Positions 8,809 through 18,032 are shown, counted from the stretch's first letter. The stretch is DNA of 35,711 nucleotides from an uncultured Collinsella sp. (GCA_900757205.1 CAAENA010000037.1:1-35711); one strand, 5' to 3'. Made by a program: numbers and translations. The notes: generated by a model not told the origin, from the letters alone.

Positions 8809-9483
8809 ATGCGCATCTTGGTCGTCGAGGACGAGCGGGCGCTGTGCGATGCGATCGCACGCAGCCTGCGCAACTTGGCCTATAGCGTCGACTGCTGCTA
8901 CGACGGGCAGCAGGCCCTCGATCTACTCGATGTCGAGACCTTTGATCTTGTCGTGCTCGACCTCAATCTCCCCCATGTCGACGGCATGACCGTGCTCAGG
9001 CAACTCAGGACAACTGATTGTGAGACCAAGGTGCTTGTACTCTCGGCACGTGGCGAGGTCTCCGACAAGGTAGCGGGGCTCGATGCGGGCGCCAACGACT
9101 ACCTCACCAAGCCGTTCCATCTTGACGAGCTGGCGGCACGCATACGCAGTCTCACGCTCAGGCGCTTTACGCAAAACGACGTTGTTCTAGCCTGTGGATT
9201 GTTGAGCTTTGACACCAAGGCGCGCCTCGCCTCCGTGGGCGGCGAGACCCTATCCCTCACGCGCAAGGAGACCGGCATCTTGGAATACCTGATGCTTAAC
9301 CAGGGGCGGCCGGTGAGCCAGGAAGAGCTTATCGACCACGTATGGGACAGCAGCGTCAACAGCTTTAGCAACGCGACCCGCGTGCACATCTCGTCGCTGC
9401 GCAAAAAGCTGCGCGGCGCGTTGGGGCACGACCCCATCCGCAACCGAATCGGCGAAGGCTACGTTATGGAGGACGGCAAATGA
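8809..9483 (+). CDS. OmpR/PhoB-family response regulator
   Basis: The 224-residue protein has a receiver domain with acidic residues VVEDE near the N-terminus, phosphoacceptor Asp51 in VVLDLNLP and conserved Lys101 in YLTKPFHLDEL. The C-terminal half is a winged-helix DNA-binding domain with RPVSQEELIDHVWD, THVHISSLRKKL-like recognition helix (seen as ATRVHISSLRKKLR) and a final wing RIGEGYVME. AAGGAG precedes the ATG at the right distance. The stop overlaps the histidine kinase start (ATGA). It is divergent from the redox operon, which is the natural first guess for a target, but the stimulus is unknown. Confidence 0.93.
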   Translation: MRILVVEDERALCDAIARSLRNLAYSVDCCYDGQQALDLLDVETFDLVVLDLNLPHVDGMTVLRQLRTTDCETKVLVLSARGEVSDKVAGLDAGANDYLTKPFHLDELAARIRSLTLRRFTQNDVVLACGLLSFDTKARLASVGGETLSLTRKETGILEYLMLNQGRPVSQEELIDHVWDSSVNSFSNATRVHISSLRKKLRGALGHDPIRNRIGEGYVMEDGK

Positions 9484-10628
9484 AGCGGCTGTCTCTGCAG
9501 TGGCGCATCACGTTGATGACGGCACTGCTGATATGTTCAACCTGCGTACTTATGAATTGCCTGGTTGGCTACTCTGGCATGCGCTACATGGACTCGATCG
9601 GCAATGAACTATCGGCGCACAGCAAGGTGGAGGCGGCCTCGCCCAGCTCATTTGACCCGACAAACAAAGAGCTCGACGACGCGCTGACCATCGTCGTGAA
9701 CGACGCCCAAGAATCGTTTGGCGCGACGAGCTGGTATATAACTGCAGCGGTGACGCTGCTCGGCGGCGTGCTGGCCTACTTTGTGAGCGGACATGCGCTG
9801 CGGCCGTTGCGCTTCTTTGCGACGCAAGTCGAGAGCGTGCGGCCCGACAACCTCGCCGACACAAAAATCAGCGAGGACGTGCCCTCTGAACTCAGGCGCT
9901 GCAGCGCGTCGTTTAACGACATGATTGCCCGCCTTGACGAGGGATTTTCCGCACAAAGACAGTTTACGGGCAATGCGGCGCACGAACTGCGCACGCCGCT
10001 TGCGCTCATGCAGGCCCAGGTTGAGCTGTTTTGCGCCGAGCACCCCGACGTCGACGCCGATACAGCGAGCCTGCTCGGGCTGCTGCAGGAGCAGACCGAG
10101 CGAATGACGCACATGACAAAGACCCTGCTCGAGATGAGCGAGCTGCGCAGTGTCCCTTGCAACGATGCGATTGACCTGGCGCCGATGATCGAAGAAGTAC
10201 TCACGGACCTGGCGCCCCTTGCCGAGCAAAAAGACATCACGCTTACAAGTGAGGGCGACGCGCAAACGATCGGCAGCGATACGCTAATCTATCGGCTGCT
10301 GTTCAACTTGGCCGAAAACGCCATACGTTACAGCGCGCCCAACTCGACCGTGCAAATCAACGCCTGCGCCGAAGGCGACCGCGTGCTGCTACGCGTGCGC
10401 GACCAGGGGCCGGGCATTCCCGAGCAATACCAGACGAGCATCTTTCAGCCCTTCTTTCGCGTCGACAAATCGCGCAGCAGGGCATACGGCGGCGTGGGGC
10501 TGGGACTTGCGCTGGTCTGGGAGATTGCCGCGCTCCACGGCGGCTCCATCGAGGTCGAAGAGAGCTCGGAGCGCGGAACGACCATGCTCGTAACTCTTCC
10601 CACTCGCGCACTCGACTCATTAAAATAA
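9480..10628 (+). CDS. Sensor histidine kinase
   Basis: This 382-residue kinase has two membrane segments (about 10-32 and 85-104) enclosing a short ~50-residue outside loop, so little sensor domain is present. A HAMP-like linker (HALRPLRFFATQVESV) leads to the H-box FTGNAAHELRTPLALM with phospho-accepting His168. The ATPase domain shows the N box NLAENAIRYS, G1 DQGPGIPE, F box FQPFFRVDKS and G2 GGVGLGLAL. It overlaps the response regulator by four bases and forms a two-component pair with it. A REP-like element begins directly after the stop. Confidence 0.93.
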   Translation: MKRLSLQWRITLMTALLICSTCVLMNCLVGYSGMRYMDSIGNELSAHSKVEAASPSSFDPTNKELDDALTIVVNDAQESFGATSWYITAAVTLLGGVLAYFVSGHALRPLRFFATQVESVRPDNLADTKISEDVPSELRRCSASFNDMIARLDEGFSAQRQFTGNAAHELRTPLALMQAQVELFCAEHPDVDADTASLLGLLQEQTERMTHMTKTLLEMSELRSVPCNDAIDLAPMIEEVLTDLAPLAEQKDITLTSEGDAQTIGSDTLIYRLLFNLAENAIRYSAPNSTVQINACAEGDRVLLRVRDQGPGIPEQYQTSIFQPFFRVDKSRSRAYGGVGLGLALVWEIAALHGGSIEVEESSERGTTMLVTLPTRALDSLK

Positions 10629-10711
10629 CGAACGGGATGGCACGCCGCGTGGCGTACCATCCCGCACATAATATCGAGGATGTGACAAAGGGACTGTCCC
10701 TTTGTCACATC
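10629..10711. repeat. Hairpin repeat copy 3 (REP-like double hairpin)
   Basis: First hairpin: GGGATGGCACGCC pairs with GGCGTACCATCCC (10634-10663 region). Second hairpin: GATGTGACAAAGGGAC (10679-10694), a single T, then its exact complement (10696-10711). It sits between the convergent kinase and GMP synthase genes and probably also works as a two-way terminator. It is the best preserved of the three copies. Confidence 0.75.
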
Positions 10712-10744
10712 TACTAGTTCTCGTCGCCTACCAGCTGAGTTAGC

Positions 10745-11725
10745 TTACTCCCACTCGACCGTGCCAACGGGCTTCGGCGTGAGGTCGTAGCAAACGCGGC
10801 AAATACCGGGGACCTCGGCGGTCACGCGAGCGGTAATGCGCTTGAGCAGCGCCCAGTCGAGCTCAGGCACCTCGGCGGTCATGACGTCGACGGTGTTGAT
10901 GCAGCGAATAATGCAGGGCCAGTCGTAGGCGCGCTTGCCCTCGCGCACACCGGTAGCGCGGAAATCGGGCACTACGGCAAAGTACTGCCAGATGGTCAGG
11001 CCGGCCTTGTCGATCTCTTCGCGCACGATGGCATCGGCCTCGCGCAGCGCCTCGAGACGGTCACGGGTGATGGCGCCAAGGCAGCGGACGCCCAGGCCAG
11101 GACCGGGGAACGGCTGACGCTCAACCATGTTCTCGGGCAGGCCGAGCTCACGGCCCACGACGCGCACCTCGTCCTTGTACAGCAGCTTAACGGGCTCGCA
11201 GAGCTCAAATTGCAGATCCTCGGGCAGACCGCCAACGTTATGGTGAGCCTTCACGCCGTCCTGCGACTCCAGAATGTCGGGGTAGATGGTGCCCTGGGCG
11301 AGGAAGCTGACCTCGTCGCCAACCTTGCGGGCCTCTTCCTCGAACACGCGGATAAACTCGGCGCCGATAATCTTGCGCTTGGTCTCGGGCTCGTCGACGT
11401 CGACGAGCTTATCGAGGAAGCGGTCAGTGGCGTCCACGTAAACCAGGTTGGCGTCCATCTGGTTCTGGAACACGTCGACGACCTGCTCGCTCTCGCCCTT
11501 GCGCATCAGGCCGTGGTTCACATGCACGCAGATGAGCTGCTTGCCGATGGCCTTGATCAGCAGCGCCGCGACGACCGAGCTGTCAACGCCGCCAGAAAGG
11601 GCCAGCAGGACCTTCTTGTTGCCGATCTGCTCACGGATTGCAGCAACCTGCTCTTCGATGAACGCCTGGGCAAGTTCGGGAGTGGTGATACGCACCATGT
11701 CGTCGGGACGCTTGTTGGGATCCAT
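10745..11725 (-). CDS. guaA: GMP synthase, ATP-pyrophosphatase subunit without glutaminase domain
   Basis: The 326-residue protein covers only the synthetase half of GMP synthase: PP-loop SGGVDSS (44-50), AQGTIYPDILES, HHNVGGLPEDL, the conserved VERQPFPGPGLGVRCLG segment, and the C-terminal dimerisation domain ending RVCYDLTPKPVGTVEWE. Standard bacterial GuaA is about 515-525 residues with an N-terminal class I glutaminase; none is present here nor just upstream. Family knowledge: archaea use a separate glutaminase subunit, so a partner gene elsewhere, or direct use of ammonia, is expected. It converts XMP to GMP in the cytoplasm. AAGGAG precedes the ATG. Confidence 0.9.
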   Translation of the reverse strand: MDPNKRPDDMVRITTPELAQAFIEEQVAAIREQIGNKKVLLALSGGVDSSVVAALLIKAIGKQLICVHVNHGLMRKGESEQVVDVFQNQMDANLVYVDATDRFLDKLVDVDEPETKRKIIGAEFIRVFEEEARKVGDEVSFLAQGTIYPDILESQDGVKAHHNVGGLPEDLQFELCEPVKLLYKDEVRVVGRELGLPENMVERQPFPGPGLGVRCLGAITRDRLEALREADAIVREEIDKAGLTIWQYFAVVPDFRATGVREGKRAYDWPCIIRCINTVDVMTAEVPELDWALLKRITARVTAEVPGICRVCYDLTPKPVGTVEWE

Positions 11726-11791
11726 GCAAAGCTCCTTTTCGGTTCGATGGGAATGCGCTACACGTATGCAAACGCACCGTCATATGACCTC

Positions 11792-11797
11792 ATTATA
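11792..11797 (-). promoter_or_regulatory. Candidate -10 box of the GMP synthase gene
   Basis: The reverse strand reads TATAAT, a perfect -10 hexamer, about 65 bases upstream of the ATG. No convincing -35 box is seen at 16-18 bases. I see no purine-riboswitch fold in the leader. Confidence 0.4.
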
Positions 11798-11875
11798 TGC
11801 AGAGCGAGGTTCGTTTCCCATCGCTGCGACGGAGCTTTTTGCAGGGGTGGCAATTTTTCCTAATGTCGAGGTCAG

Positions 11876-11986
11876 CTAGGCTTCGGTAGCCACCTTGGGA
11901 GCATCGCCAATAGACTCTTCCTTTATACGTTCGGCATAATCGTAGGCGATAACCACAAATTCCAGTCCCGAGCAACAGGAGTACAA
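11876..11986 (-). other. Possible small reading frame or gene-end remnant upstream of guaA
   Basis: A frame of up to 36 residues (containing GLEFVVIAYDYAERIKEE and ending PKVATEA) looks protein-like in composition. It could start at a TTG at 11986 or a GTG further in, but neither has a clear ribosome site. I do not recognise it. It may be the C-terminal remnant of a lost gene, or chance. Confidence 0.25.
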
Positions 11987-12022
11987 TTGCTGCTAGTGTT
12001 GCCAGCTGTTGGGAGATGGAAG

Positions 12023-13027
12023 ATGGACTGCGATGGCTACCCGCGCATTCCCATGCCGTTGATGTGCACTGCCTTTGTGCCGGGGCAGATTGACGCTGCG
12101 GTTGCAGGCATTTCCGACCCCGATTCGCGCGCCATTGCCACGGCAGAAGCGCTGTACTTTCGCGGCCAGGCCACGCTCGCCGCCGAGGCAGCACGCCCCT
12201 ATCTTGACGCCACCGACCCCGCACTGCGCTATTCCGCATGCCTTATCTGCGGATATGCCAGTCTGTCGCTCAACCGTATCACCGATGCCCGTCGTTGCCT
12301 TGCGGGCATCCTCGATACGCCAACTGACGAGGAATCGTCTGCCGTCCACGCCACGCATATCCTGTTCGCCTCCGCCGCGAGCGTCCTGTTGCACTTGCCT
12401 TCCCCGTATTCTGCCGAAGAGTTTTATCCACTTGCGGCGCATCTGCCCGAAGGCCTGCGCCTGTTCGCCAGCTACGTGATGGCGCACGCGTTGTATCTGC
12501 GCGGCGAATACGGCCGCAGCCTGGGCATGGCGGAAAACGCCCTGATTATGAAACAGGGAAGCTACCCCATCTCGGAGCTATTCCTGCACTTGTCGGCCTC
12601 GATGGCCTGTATGAGTCTCAAAGACGTCGACGCCGCAAAAGCGCACTTTGGCGCCGCTTGGGACATTGCGCGCCCCGACGGCCTTATCGAGCTCATCGGC
12701 GAACACCATGGCCTTTTGCAGGGACTCATCGAGGCATGCCTAAAATCGCAATACCCTGACGATTTCGCACGCATCATCGAGATCACGTATCGATTCAGCT
12801 ACGGCTGGCGGCGCATCCACAACCCCGATTCGGGCGAGGACGTGGCCGACGATCTAACGACCACGGAGTTCACCATGGCCATGCTCGCCTGCCGTGGGTG
12901 GACCAACGCCGAAATCGCACGCCATATGGGCGTGTCGCCGGGCACTGTTAAAAACCGCCTATCCGGCGTATACGCAAAGCTTGGCATCGGCACACGCGCC
13001 GAGCTGGTCGCGCATATGTTGCGTTAG
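12023..13027 (+). CDS. LuxR-type transcriptional regulator
   Basis: A 334-residue protein ends in a LuxR-type helix-turn-helix: TEFTMAMLACRGWTNAEIARHMGVSP followed by VKNRLSGVYAKLG. The upstream ~270 residues are helical and alanine-rich with a repeat-like pattern (AAVAGISDPDSRAIATAEAL, YLRGEYGRSLGMAENAL) resembling a TPR-like sensor region; no receiver Asp is seen. I prefer the ATG at 12023, seven bases after GGGAG, to a TTG at 11987. The giant surface protein gene starts 155 bases downstream on the same strand, so it is the likely target; this is inference from adjacency. Confidence 0.82.
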   Translation: MDCDGYPRIPMPLMCTAFVPGQIDAAVAGISDPDSRAIATAEALYFRGQATLAAEAARPYLDATDPALRYSACLICGYASLSLNRITDARRCLAGILDTPTDEESSAVHATHILFASAASVLLHLPSPYSAEEFYPLAAHLPEGLRLFASYVMAHALYLRGEYGRSLGMAENALIMKQGSYPISELFLHLSASMACMSLKDVDAAKAHFGAAWDIARPDGLIELIGEHHGLLQGLIEACLKSQYPDDFARIIEITYRFSYGWRRIHNPDSGEDVADDLTTTEFTMAMLACRGWTNAEIARHMGVSPGTVKNRLSGVYAKLGIGTRAELVAHMLR

Positions 13028-13182
13028 CGACCGGGCTGCCAAGCGCATCGAACGCGTTCCGGAACCCGGCACTTCGCTCGCCTAAATTGGACATTTTGAC
13101 CCTTGAATGGCACTACCGCCACGGGGCGCCTTCTCGCAAAATTGGATTATTTCCACCGATATTTGCGGGATGGGAGCCCAAG

Positions 13183-16100
13183 ATGCTTGATCGCCGTTCG
13201 TTACTTGTCGCCGGAGCGTCCTCGTTAGCGAGCATTATGTTGCCGCGCGTGCCGGGAAGCGAAAACGCCTTCATATTGCCGTTCGCACCCACCGAAGCCT
13301 ATGCCGATGAAAAAGAACCCTTCAGGGTGCTCGTTCTCTCGCGCACCATGTTCGGTGTGGTCGTGGTCGACGTCGCCAACAAGAATACTCCCATCGCAGG
13401 CGCCAAGGTCACGCTCACGTCGCGCTACGCCGCAGGCAAACAGCTCGCCGCCACGACCGATGACGAAGGCACGGCCATCTTTGAGGTCGCGCCACTTTCG
13501 GAAGGCTACGTGGACGAGGCGACGCCTCTCGACGCGTACGACTTTAACGGCGGCATCTCCATTAGCATGGCGGGCTACCGCGATGTCGAGATTCCCCTCG
13601 CGCGTGTCCAAGGCGGCACCGCCATTACCGCACCCACACGTCCGCTCTCCGATGGCGAGCCGTACTTTCGCCAGCTCACGTTTGACGAATGGGACATCCA
13701 GTACGCTGAAGCCACGTTCATGGCACTGCCGAAGGACGACACGGCAAACGAGCAGCCCGACACGCACACCTTCACTGTACAGGCTCATCTGCCGCAGGAT
13801 GGGCAGGCAACGCTGTGCATTAACAAAGTGACGCCTGCCGCGGGCAGCTCACCCGAAACCGTCACGCAGATCGGCCAGATCAAGGCCAGTGCATCGGGTG
13901 CGAATAATCTGGCAACGTTCACGCTCGAAGATAAGTTCCTCGATGCGGCATCGGGCCTTCTGGAAGAAGGGTGCAAGCTGCGCTTTGTCCTCGACTATCA
14001 GGGCAAAACCTACACGCACTCCTCCCCCATGGCCGTTGTCACCGCGCCGGCCGCAAAGGCGGAATCGGGCTCGACCACCATCATTCCCACCACCATGGAC
14101 CAAGAGGTCACTCCGTTTGATTTCCCCGCATCGTTTCCCGGCATCGGTGGTAATAAGTTCACGTGTTGGATGCCCACATTTCCGATCCTCTTCGATTTCT
14201 CGTTTGCCGGGTACGTACTGTTTGGCGGAGGATACAAACCGGTCGGCTACATGAACGATTCGGGCAATCCGGATCCGGAATACTGGAAGAAATCGCCACG
14301 CGAGTCGGGCGCCAAGCAGGCAAACCGCTACCTCGACGAGATGGAGGGGAAGTGGAATCAGTACAAGAGTATGAGTGCCGGTTCGGGCACCGATCCAAGG
14401 AACACTAAGCTCCTTCGCCACCATTGCACGCTGCTGTTCACGATGGATATCGCCACACAGCTGTACGGCTCGCTCGCCTACGATTGGGTGGGCAAAACCT
14501 GGGGCAACAACAACGACCCCGCATACGGCAATATTAAGGCCCTCTTCCAGGTAAGAACCGACCTCAATTGGACCGAGCAGTTCACCTTGGGACCGGTGCC
14601 CTTTTTCCTAAACGTCAACCCCTGGGTGCTGGCGAAGCTGGCGCTCGCCGTGGGTGCCCATACGCACGGCAGCGGCGCAGCGTTTTTCAAGAACATTTCG
14701 CTCGACTATTCCAACACCTCGGGCTCATTCACCATCCAGATCGGGCTTGCCGTCACCTTTGGCGCCGGCGTTGCAGGCGTCGCCTCGTCTGCCGTGCGCG
14801 GCGCCGCGTCCCTCACGTTGTGCATTGGGTACGAGAAGGCGGATGGACACCAGCTTCCGCGACTGCGCGTAGGTGCAGACGTCGATGTCGATGTGATACT
14901 CCAGTTCGTCATGTTCAAGTGGACCACCAAAGCTTGGTCGGGATCGTGGCCCACACTCCTCGATTCGTGGAATATGTCGGTAAACAATGGCGACCAGTAT
15001 GTACTCCAGCGCTCTGAGCTGGCCTTGGGTGGAGATACGCCCTACACGCTGGATGCCCGCTTCGGCTCAGCCGGCAACGCCGAGGCAGGTGGTGTGCCGC
15101 AATTTATCGCATCGGCCACCATCGTCACTAACGCCGAGCTGCTCGCACGCGCCGAGGTTGCAGCCACCGCGATAAACGTCGCGCCTGTCGTGCGCGATTG
15201 GGATCAAGCGGTCACGCGCATTGAGCTCGAGGCAGATGCAGAAAGCGACGACACGGGACAGATCGAGCATTTCGTCCATGCACTGATAGAGGACGACGAA
15301 AACGCCGCGCCAATGTATAAGTACGCCTATATCGGGCAGACGAAGAACGCCGTTGCGGACCCCAACGCCAATTCTGCTGGTGTATCGGAGGACGAGCGTG
15401 GCGGTATCAAACCCTCGAGTGACAGCGTGCTGTTTTCCGGCGTGCTCAGCGAAGCTCACATGAAGCTGGCAATGATTGCCGGCGCAGAATGCCTGTTCCG
15501 CATCGCCTCGGTGCGCTACGGCGACAATGGCCGCTCGCGCCTGGTGGTGCACACAAAGGCGAACGGCACGTGGTCTGCCCCCACGCCCGTGGACTTCCCC
15601 CTTGGGTTTGGCGAGGGCGACGTGGAGCGCGACGGCATATACGATTACGACTTCGACGTGGTGGAATATACGGACGGAAGAGGAAACCAGGACGCCTACG
15701 TGCTGCTGGTCTCGGGCGAGCGCCCCGCCGGCGACAACACCCTTTTCGATACGGCGAGCACATCCGGCATACTGTCCGTTGTGCGCCTGCGCATAAGCAA
15801 CGACGGAGTTCGCGTGACATCGCACACGTCGTGGCGCAGCATCTCGCGCGGCCGCCTTCAGGAGGATGGCTACCATTGCCTGCAGTGCCCGCGTATCACG
15901 GTGGGCAAGACGCTGGTCGACGGACGTCTGTCGGGTGTCTACCTCCACCGCCGCGGAACCACCGCAGAAAAGGCGCTCAGCAGCGAGGCTGAGGTTGCGC
16001 TGGAATGTTTCACCCTGTGGTCGGACGTTTCGGGCGACAGCCTCACGTTCCGTCAGGTCCTCCGCTTTCCGCAAGCACCGTCGAGTATCGAGCTGGGCGC

Positions 16101-17571
16101 GCCCGAGAATATCGACGGCAAAATGGTGGTGCCCGTTGCGTACGAGACCGCAGACGGTTGCGGCTGCGCATCGTACGCCGTGATCGGCCAGTCCATTGCG
16201 GGCTGGGGCGTTATGCCGCCGGACGCCACAGTACCCCGTGCGGTGCCATGGCCGCAGCACACGGGCTTTTTGGCAACCGTCAACGAGCAACTGCAGCATA
16301 TTACTTGGACGCGAGGCGCATCGGCATTTGGAACGCAGCCCGTGGGTGCCGCAGGCTGTGGCCCGGCATCGTTTAGCGTAAGCAACAACGGCAGGTGCGT
16401 GCTCTATGTGGAGAACACCGATGGCAAGGTTGGACAAACCTACGACGAAGAAGGCAACCCGGTAGCAGTGATGGGCAAGCACTTCCGCATCTTCGCCAGC
16501 ACCTTGGCAGGCGATCTTTTCACGGAACCGTTCGATCTTTTCACGGAACCGTTCGTGATGTGCGAGCTGGACCATCCCGTCGATCAGATAACGACATTTT
16601 TGACGTCGGGAGGCATGCTCTCCGCGCTCGCCACGCACATTGTGAGCGCGGAGAAGAGCGAGGCAGAGCTGCACGGCATCGAAGTGCCCTTGGTGGCGTG
16701 TGCCACTCCGACGGGCGCGGTCGCTACCTCGGGCGCGGTGGTACCCGGAGCAGCAGGCGAATCCTTCATGGTCACGGTGCGAAACGACGGCAACACCTTG
16801 CTGACCGCCGGCACGATCGATCTGTACCGAGAGGGCTCCAGTCAGCCGTTCTCCAGCGCATCCATCGGATTCGGAGTGAACGCACGCATGGCTTCGATCT
16901 ACGATCCAGAGCTTGCCGAGGACGCTTCGGCCAACGACATGGCACACGTGAAGTACGCACTCGAGACGCTGAGCACACGTTTTGCAACGCACCCGCTGGT
17001 AGCCGACAACGGCAACGCCGTGCTGGCACCGGGCTGCACGGCACAGTTCCGCATGAGCTTCGCCATCCCCGAGAGTTGGAGCGACGAAGTGGGCAAACGC
17101 GTAACGCTGTATGCGAAGGCGCGTAATCTGGTGGCGCTCGATCCCGTAACGCTCGAGGAAATTCGACCGGGCGCAAACTCGGCGCTGGGTGCCGTACTGC
17201 ACGAGCTTCATGTGCCCGACGCGGCATGCGAACGCTCAGAAGTTCAGGTCGGTGTATGCGACAGCGCGGATACGACAGGACTTCACGACGCCCCGATGAC
17301 GGTCGACGGCGATGGTGGCTCGAGTGGCGGCGGTACTGACGAGGGCGGCGGCTCCGGCGGAAGCAGCTCCGGCAGTGGCAAGGACCACGACAATAACAAG
17401 CGCTCCGGAAAAGCGGGCGCACTTGCGGGCACGGGCGATGTCAACGCTCCCCTTACGGCAGCCGCTGCAGCACTCGCCGCGGCAGGCGCCGGCCTCGTCG
17501 CCTACAGCGCCCGCCGCACGGCGCTCGAAACCGACACCGCCAATGAGGTCAATTCGGATAGGCCTCGCTAG
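13183..17571 (+). CDS. Giant Tat-exported, sortase-anchored surface protein
   Basis: I use the ATG at 13183 (1462 residues) because GGGAG is six bases upstream; the frame is open upstream to a TTG at 13087. The N-terminus MLDRRSLLVAGASSLAS has a twin-arginine pair and a short hydrophobic stretch, fitting a Tat signal. Residues ~45-140 resemble a carboxypeptidase-regulatory/Ig-like fold (IAGAKVTLTSRYAAG...). The large middle is not recognised. Near residue ~1110 a seven-residue unit DLFTEPF is repeated in tandem. The C-terminus has a Gly/Ser-rich spacer, a sortase-like LAGTG (1414-1418), an Ala-rich membrane helix and RR. The first motif residue set departs from LPXTG. Likely cell-wall displayed; ligand unknown. 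Confidence 0.8.
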   Translation: MLDRRSLLVAGASSLASIMLPRVPGSENAFILPFAPTEAYADEKEPFRVLVLSRTMFGVVVVDVANKNTPIAGAKVTLTSRYAAGKQLAATTDDEGTAIFEVAPLSEGYVDEATPLDAYDFNGGISISMAGYRDVEIPLARVQGGTAITAPTRPLSDGEPYFRQLTFDEWDIQYAEATFMALPKDDTANEQPDTHTFTVQAHLPQDGQATLCINKVTPAAGSSPETVTQIGQIKASASGANNLATFTLEDKFLDAASGLLEEGCKLRFVLDYQGKTYTHSSPMAVVTAPAAKAESGSTTIIPTTMDQEVTPFDFPASFPGIGGNKFTCWMPTFPILFDFSFAGYVLFGGGYKPVGYMNDSGNPDPEYWKKSPRESGAKQANRYLDEMEGKWNQYKSMSAGSGTDPRNTKLLRHHCTLLFTMDIATQLYGSLAYDWVGKTWGNNNDPAYGNIKALFQVRTDLNWTEQFTLGPVPFFLNVNPWVLAKLALAVGAHTHGSGAAFFKNISLDYSNTSGSFTIQIGLAVTFGAGVAGVASSAVRGAASLTLCIGYEKADGHQLPRLRVGADVDVDVILQFVMFKWTTKAWSGSWPTLLDSWNMSVNNGDQYVLQRSELALGGDTPYTLDARFGSAGNAEAGGVPQFIASATIVTNAELLARAEVAATAINVAPVVRDWDQAVTRIELEADAESDDTGQIEHFVHALIEDDENAAPMYKYAYIGQTKNAVADPNANSAGVSEDERGGIKPSSDSVLFSGVLSEAHMKLAMIAGAECLFRIASVRYGDNGRSRLVVHTKANGTWSAPTPVDFPLGFGEGDVERDGIYDYDFDVVEYTDGRGNQDAYVLLVSGERPAGDNTLFDTASTSGILSVVRLRISNDGVRVTSHTSWRSISRGRLQEDGYHCLQCPRITVGKTLVDGRLSGVYLHRRGTTAEKALSSEAEVALECFTLWSDVSGDSLTFRQVLRFPQAPSSIELGAPENIDGKMVVPVAYETADGCGCASYAVIGQSIAGWGVMPPDATVPRAVPWPQHTGFLATVNEQLQHITWTRGASAFGTQPVGAAGCGPASFSVSNNGRCVLYVENTDGKVGQTYDEEGNPVAVMGKHFRIFASTLAGDLFTEPFDLFTEPFVMCELDHPVDQITTFLTSGGMLSALATHIVSAEKSEAELHGIEVPLVACATPTGAVATSGAVVPGAAGESFMVTVRNDGNTLLTAGTIDLYREGSSQPFSSASIGFGVNARMASIYDPELAEDASANDMAHVKYALETLSTRFATHPLVADNGNAVLAPGCTAQFRMSFAIPESWSDEVGKRVTLYAKARNLVALDPVTLEEIRPGANSALGAVLHELHVPDAACERSEVQVGVCDSADTTGLHDAPMTVDGDGGSSGGGTDEGGGSGGSSSGSGKDHDNNKRSGKAGALAGTGDVNAPLTAAAAALAAAGAGLVAYSARRTALETDTANEVNSDRPR
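16513..16554 (+). repeat. 21-bp in-frame tandem duplication
   Basis: The unit starting GATCTTTTCACGGAACC occurs twice back to back (16513-16533 and 16534-16554) with no mismatch, adding seven residues to the surface protein. Perfect identity suggests a recent slip. Confidence 0.9.
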
Positions 17572-17621
17572 CTCCTACTTACTTTTGTGAGAGGCGCCGA
17601 CTCGGCTTATCGAACATCAAA

Positions 17622-17656
17622 ATGGGCTGGTTCTGGATACCCAGAGCCGGCCCATT
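17622..17656. terminator. Hairpin between convergent genes
   Basis: A 15-pair stem (ATGGGCTGGTTCTGG with its near complement) has two positions that are U-G wobbles in the rightward transcript but mismatches in the leftward one. It lies about 50 bases after the surface-protein stop and six bases past the leftward gene's stop. There is no T-run on the + side and only TTTT on the - side. Confidence 0.5.
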
Positions 17657-17661
17657 GCGCA

Positions 17662-17910
17662 TTAGGTGTCGTCTGAGGAGTCGAGTTCTGCCTCGAGCTT
17701 GGCACGGCGTCTTTTCGCCGTGAAAAACGTTGCACACAGGACAGCAAACGTGGCCGCGAAAATCGTCGCACCGCAGAACACGCCCGTGGCCAGGTTCGCC
17801 AACCAAAAGACGCTTTCGAGCGGTACGATCTGCGCCTCAGCGACACAGCGCATTGCGGCAATAACAAGCGCGAACGCGGCGCTTATGGAAACCATGTTCG
17901 CCATCGCCAT
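17662..17910 (-). CDS. Small two-helix membrane protein
   Basis: The 82-residue product has two hydrophobic segments (SISAAFALVIAAM and a longer one through GVFCGATIFAATFAVLCATF) followed by a basic stretch AKRRRAKLEAE and an acidic tail DSSDDT. I do not recognise the family. No strong ribosome site precedes the ATG at 17910, but the composition, the charged tail and the hairpin after the stop favour a real gene. It is convergent with the surface-protein gene. Confidence 0.5.
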   Translation of the reverse strand: MAMANMVSISAAFALVIAAMRCVAEAQIVPLESVFWLANLATGVFCGATIFAATFAVLCATFFTAKRRRAKLEAELDSSDDT

Positions 17911-17943
17911 GTGGACATAACAATTTCGATTCGCTATTCAAAC

Positions 17944-18032
17944 TTACTCGGACAGAACCGACTCGGTTTTGTCCGAGTAAACTCGAGCATAAACTTGTTC
18001 ATGCGATACAATTAACTCGGACAAAACCGAGT
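17944..18032. promoter_or_regulatory. Palindromic operator cluster upstream of AAA ATPase-DUF234
   Basis: A 37-base palindrome at 17944-17980 has arms TTACTCGGACA(G)AACCGA and complement with one mismatch. A related hairpin ACTCGG-ACAAAA-CCGAGT lies at 18015-18032, and CCGAGT recurs at 18042-18047, just before the start codon. A TACAAT -10-like box sits at 18007-18012 directly before the second site. The arrangement fits cooperative repression, perhaps autoregulation. Confidence 0.6.

Noticed and set aside
15067..17211. 714-residue reverse-strand frame opposite the giant surface protein
   Set aside because: Arg/His/Cys-rich shadow of a GC-rich gene with recognisable signal and anchor on the other strand.
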